Shown here piece after piece: positions 61,103 to 64,000 of a stretch of DNA of 64,000 nt. The notes under the pieces were generated by a model. It did not search any database, had not been told where the DNA came from, and worked only from the letters and a program-made list of their open reading frames with translations. Both the position numbers and the translations under genes were made by a program. Source of the stretch: DASRFA01 sp035651755 (lineage in GTDB: Bacteria; Desulfobacterota; Binatia; UBA12015); the NCBI GenBank assembly GCA_035651755.1, contig DASRFA010000040.1:287201-351200 (forward strand), read 5' to 3'. Within the stretch, counting starts at the first letter, position 1. Each line of letters opens with the position of its first letter.

Positions 61103-62979
61103 AGCGCAGCGCCCCGCCGGCGCGTGCGGACGCCCGCTACGTCGTCGGCATCGACCTCGGCACGACGAACTGCGCTCTCGCGTACGCCGACACGAGCGAG
61201 CCGGCGGCGGCCGGCGAGCTGCCGCCGATCCGGGTGTTCGGGATCCCGCAGCTCACGGCACCGGGCACGGTGGAGGAGCGCTCGCTTCTCCCGTCGTTTC
61301 TCTACTTGCCACGCGCCGGGGAGGTGCCGCCCGAATCCCTTCGACTGCCGTGGGGCGCAGCCGACGGCGTCGTCGGCGCTCTCGCCGCGCGGCGCGCCGC
61401 GGAGGTGCCGGCGCAAGTGGTCTCGTCGGCGAAGTCGTGGCTCTGCCATCCCGGCGTCGATCGCCTGGCGCGCATCCTGCCTTGGGCGGGGGTCGGCGAG
61501 GCCGCCGCGGAAGCGCCCGAGCCGGCGCTCCGGCGATCCCCGGTCGAAGCCTCGACGGCCTACCTCGCCCACCTGCGCGACGCGTGGAACGCGGCGCACA
61601 CCGCCGATGGGCCCGACGCCCGGCTCGAGCGCCAGGAGATCTATTTGACGGTGCCGGCGTCGTTCGACGCGGCGGCGCGCGAGCTCACGCAGCGCGCGGC
61701 CGCCGAGGCGGGCCTCGAGAACCTGCACCTGCTCGAGGAGCCGCAGGCGGCGGTCTACGCCTGGGTCGAGGCGAGCGGCGACGCCTGGCGGCGCGAGGTG
61801 AAGCCCGGCGACGTCTTGCTCGTCTGCGACGTCGGCGGCGGCACGACCGATCTGAGCCTCGTCCTCGTGGCGGAGGAGAACGGCGAGCTCACGCTCCGGC
61901 GGATCGCGGTCGGAGACCACGTCCTCCTCGGCGGCGACAACATGGACCTGGCACTCGCCGTCCACGTGCGCGCACGCCTCGCGCGCTCGGGGACGCGCCT
62001 CGACGCGTGGCAGTTCCGCGGTCTCGTGCTCGCGTGCCGCGACGCGAAGGAGGCGCTGCTCTCCGCGTCGCCGCCCGAGGCGGTCCCGCTGGTCCTGCTC
62101 GGGCGGGGCAAGAAGCTCGTCGGCGGCACGATCAAGACCGAGCTCGGCCGCGACGAGGCGCGCGCCGTCCTCGTCGACGGCTTCTTCCCGGATGTCGCGG
62201 CCGACGAGCGCGCGGCGACGGACGCCGGCGCCGGTCTCGCGGAGATCGGCCTTCCGTACGCCGCGGACCCGGCGGTGACGCGGCACCTCGCGAGCTTCCT
62301 CGCGGCGCACGCGGACGCGGTGGGCGAGCAGTCGCCCGCGGCGAGCGGAATGCCGACCCTCGTCCTCTTCAACGGCGGCGTGATGCGCGCCGAGATGCTG
62401 CGGTCGCGCGTCGCCGACGTGCTGGCGCGCTGGAAGCGCGCCGCGACGGATGGCGATCTGCCGCGCGCGCTCGCCGGCACCGACCTCGAGCACGCGGTCG
62501 CGCGCGGCGCCGCCTACTACGGCCTCGCGCGGCGCGGGCGCGGCGTCCGGATCCGCGGCGGGACCGCGCGCTCGTACTACGTCGGCGTGGCGAGCGCGAT
62601 GCCGGCGGTGCCCGGCCATCCGCCGCCCGTCAAGGCGGTGTGCGTCGTCCCGTTCGGGATCGAGGAGGGGAGCCGTCTCGCGGTGCCCGGCGCGGAGTTC
62701 GGGCTCCTCCTGGGACAGGCCGCGACCTTCCGCTTCTTCGCGTCGTCCACCCGGCGCGAGGACCGGATCGGCGAGGTGCTCGACGAGTGGCAGACGTCCG
62801 AGCTCGACGAGCTGTCGCCGCTCAAGGTCGAGCTCGATGGGGATGCGGGGAGCCGGGTGCCCGTCCGCCTCTCCGCCCACGTGACCGAGATCGGAACGCT
62901 CGAGCTCTGGTTCGCGCCGCCCGGCGAGAGCGAGCGCTGGCGACTCGAGTTCAACGTCCGCGAGAGCGCGCGCGCGTGA
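61099..62979 (+). CDS. Hsp70-family protein (DnaK-like), copy 1
   Basis: 626 residues. ADARYVVGIDLGTTNCALAY is the phosphate-1 loop, LTVPASFDAAARELTQRAAA, LLEEPQAAVYAW, DVGGGTTDLSLVLVA (phosphate 2) and GDHVLLGGDNMDLALAVHV are present. The C-terminal half is atypical: the substrate-binding beta domain of DnaK is not clearly seen, with VVPFGIEEGSRLAVPGAEF instead. It belongs to the divergent Hsp70 group paired with DUF2760. Both its start (ATGA) and stop (GTGA) overlap neighbours. Confidence 0.85.
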   Translation: MKRSAPPARADARYVVGIDLGTTNCALAYADTSEPAAAGELPPIRVFGIPQLTAPGTVEERSLLPSFLYLPRAGEVPPESLRLPWGAADGVVGALAARRAAEVPAQVVSSAKSWLCHPGVDRLARILPWAGVGEAAAEAPEPALRRSPVEASTAYLAHLRDAWNAAHTADGPDARLERQEIYLTVPASFDAAARELTQRAAAEAGLENLHLLEEPQAAVYAWVEASGDAWRREVKPGDVLLVCDVGGGTTDLSLVLVAEENGELTLRRIAVGDHVLLGGDNMDLALAVHVRARLARSGTRLDAWQFRGLVLACRDAKEALLSASPPEAVPLVLLGRGKKLVGGTIKTELGRDEARAVLVDGFFPDVAADERAATDAGAGLAEIGLPYAADPAVTRHLASFLAAHADAVGEQSPAASGMPTLVLFNGGVMRAEMLRSRVADVLARWKRAATDGDLPRALAGTDLEHAVARGAAYYGLARRGRGVRIRGGTARSYYVGVASAMPAVPGHPPPVKAVCVVPFGIEEGSRLAVPGAEFGLLLGQAATFRFFASSTRREDRIGEVLDEWQTSELDELSPLKVELDGDAGSRVPVRLSAHVTEIGTLELWFAPPGESERWRLEFNVRESARA

Positions 62980-64000
62980 GTACGGCCCCGCACGGCGGCG
63001 GCGCCCGCTACGTCGTCGGCATCGACCTCGGGACGACGAACTCCGCGGTCGCGTGGGCGGAGCCCGGCCGCGGCCGGGCGGTGTCGGTCTTCCCCGTCCC
63101 GCAGCTCGCGGGCGAAGGCGAGGTGCGCGCGCGCGACACGCTCGCCTCCGCGGTCTACCTCGCGGGCGAGCACGACGTGCCGCCCGGCGCGCTCGCGCTC
63201 CCGTGGCGCGGCGACGAGCGTTTCGCCGTCGGCGCGTACGCGCGCCGGCTCGGAGCGCGCGTCGCCGGACGCCTCGTCACGTCCGCCAAGTCGTGGCTCT
63301 GCCACGGCGGCGTCGACCGCGACGCGCGCATCCTGCCGTGGGGCGGCGCGCCGGACGCGCCCCGCCTCTCGCCGGTCGAAGCGTCGAGCCGCATCGTCGA
63401 GCACCTGCGCGACGCCTGGGACGCCGCCCATCCCGGAGAGCGGCTCGCCGAGCAGGACGTAGTCTTGACGGTGCCGGCATCGTTCGACGAGGTGGCGCGC
63501 GAGCTCACGGTGCGCGCGGCGGAAGCCGCCGGCCTCGCGCGCATCCGCCTCCTCGAGGAGCCGCAGGCGGCGATCTACGCGTGGATCGCGGCGCACGCCG
63601 ACTGGCGTGAGCGGCTCGCCGGCGTGCGGCTCGTGCTGGTCGTCGACGTCGGTGGCGGCACGACGGACTTCTCGCTCGTCGCCGTGCGGCGCGGTGCGGA
63701 CGGGCTCGCGCTCGAGCGCGTCGCGGTCGGCGATCATCTGCTCCTCGGCGGCGACAACATGGACATCGCGCTCGCCCGCCGCGTCGCCGACCGGTCCGCG
63801 GCCGGCGGTCTCGACGCCGCGCGCTGGCAGCAGCTCGTCGACCAGTGCCGCGAGGCGAAGGAGCGCCTCCTCGGCGACGATCCGCCGGAGAGCGTCGCCG
63901 TGTCGATCGCCGGTCGCGGGCGCGGCGTCGTCGCGGGCGCGATCGGCGGTGCGCTCGCGGCGTCCGAGGCCCTGGAGGTCGTGCGCGAGGGCTTCTTTCC
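62976..64000 (+). CDS. Hsp70-family protein, copy 2 (partial, right edge)
   Basis: The frame opens at GTG 62976, overlapping the stop of copy 1, and is still open at the window edge (341 codons). RYVVGIDLGTTNSAVAWAEP, VTSAKSWLCHGGVDRDARIL, LTVPASFDEVARELTVRAAE, LLEEPQAAIYAWI, DVGGGTTDFSLVAV and GDHLLLGGDNMDIALARRV parallel copy 1 step by step, so this is a tandem paralog. The C-terminus is missing; the family often has an extra long C-terminal region. Confidence 0.85.
   Translation, partial: MSTAPHGGGARYVVGIDLGTTNSAVAWAEPGRGRAVSVFPVPQLAGEGEVRARDTLASAVYLAGEHDVPPGALALPWRGDERFAVGAYARRLGARVAGRLVTSAKSWLCHGGVDRDARILPWGGAPDAPRLSPVEASSRIVEHLRDAWDAAHPGERLAEQDVVLTVPASFDEVARELTVRAAEAAGLARIRLLEEPQAAIYAWIAAHADWRERLAGVRLVLVVDVGGGTTDFSLVAVRRGADGLALERVAVGDHLLLGGDNMDIALARRVADRSAAGGLDAARWQQLVDQCREAKERLLGDDPPESVAVSIAGRGRGVVAGAIGGALAASEALEVVREGFF

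Overview
The window is GC-rich, tightly packed bacterial chromosome with short gaps, many ATGA/GTGA/TTGA stop-start overlaps and frequent GTG/TTG starts. The gene content (ethylmalonyl-CoA pathway enzymes, GlpC-like Fe-S oxidoreductase, GatCAB, SecA with a zinc-binding tail, Hsp70 pair with DUF2760, an ExeA/GspB-type pair, Cys-patterned secreted repeat protein) fits a deltaproteobacterium-like lineage such as Binatota or Myxococcota. This placement is inference from content; no rRNA or tRNA gene was found.

Bases 1 to about 2752 are the end of an integrated element. They carry a partial secreted protein with Cys-patterned repeats (running off the left edge), a decayed radC fragment and a large serine recombinase. 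The recombinase frame runs straight into an antisense copy of comM, which is cut at the conserved AMNPC codons. The junction is therefore an attachment site (core about 2753-2763), and the rest of comM should lie at the far end of the element, left of the window.

3.8-10.7 kb holds a MerR-like/TPR protein, a TusA-like protein, a secreted hydrophilic protein, a DUF3467 protein, a UvrD-family helicase, an OPT-family transporter and a HExxH protein. 10.8-14.4 kb is an ExeA-like ATPase plus GspB-like pair behind a clear sigma70-type promoter. 14.4-18.4 kb has an SDR, a TetR regulator with a perfect palindromic operator, and a ferritin-like diiron protein, bracketed by inverted copies of a palindromic intergenic repeat; a second SDR follows. 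18.5-24.5 kb runs dus, a HAD protein, Nudix, PTPS-III-type pterin enzyme, Fe-S oxidoreductase and class I aldolase. 24.5-29.9 kb has a dienelactone-hydrolase-like protein, ComEA-like protein, SRPBCC protein, epimerase, mtnA and nagZ.

30.1-34.8 kb is a five-gene, translationally coupled run: ketosynthase, acyl carrier protein, DUF374-like acyltransferase, membrane histidine kinase and a REC-histidine kinase. It reads as lipid or polyketide chemistry tied to a phosphorelay, and is the most unusual unit here. 34.9-45.3 kb is acyl-CoA metabolism: carboxyltransferase, acyltransferase, epimerase, 3-hydroxyacyl-CoA dehydrogenase, then ethylmalonyl-CoA mutase and methylsuccinyl-CoA dehydrogenase as adjacent genes, and a P450. 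45.3-53.9 kb has BolA, a ThDP enzyme, a CinA-like protein, two envelope proteins, engB, murI, secA and an HU-like protein. 54.2-64 kb has a small conserved-looking protein, a GH84 glycosidase, DUF1499, gatB-gatA-gatC and DUF2760 followed by two tandem Hsp70 genes, the second cut by the right edge.

Several genes (dus, mtnA, murI, gatC, the epimerase at 38.4 kb) have a TAnnnT-like or TATAGA -10 box only 7-9 bases before the start codon, suggesting leaderless mRNAs. All function calls come from reading the sequence; none was checked against a database.
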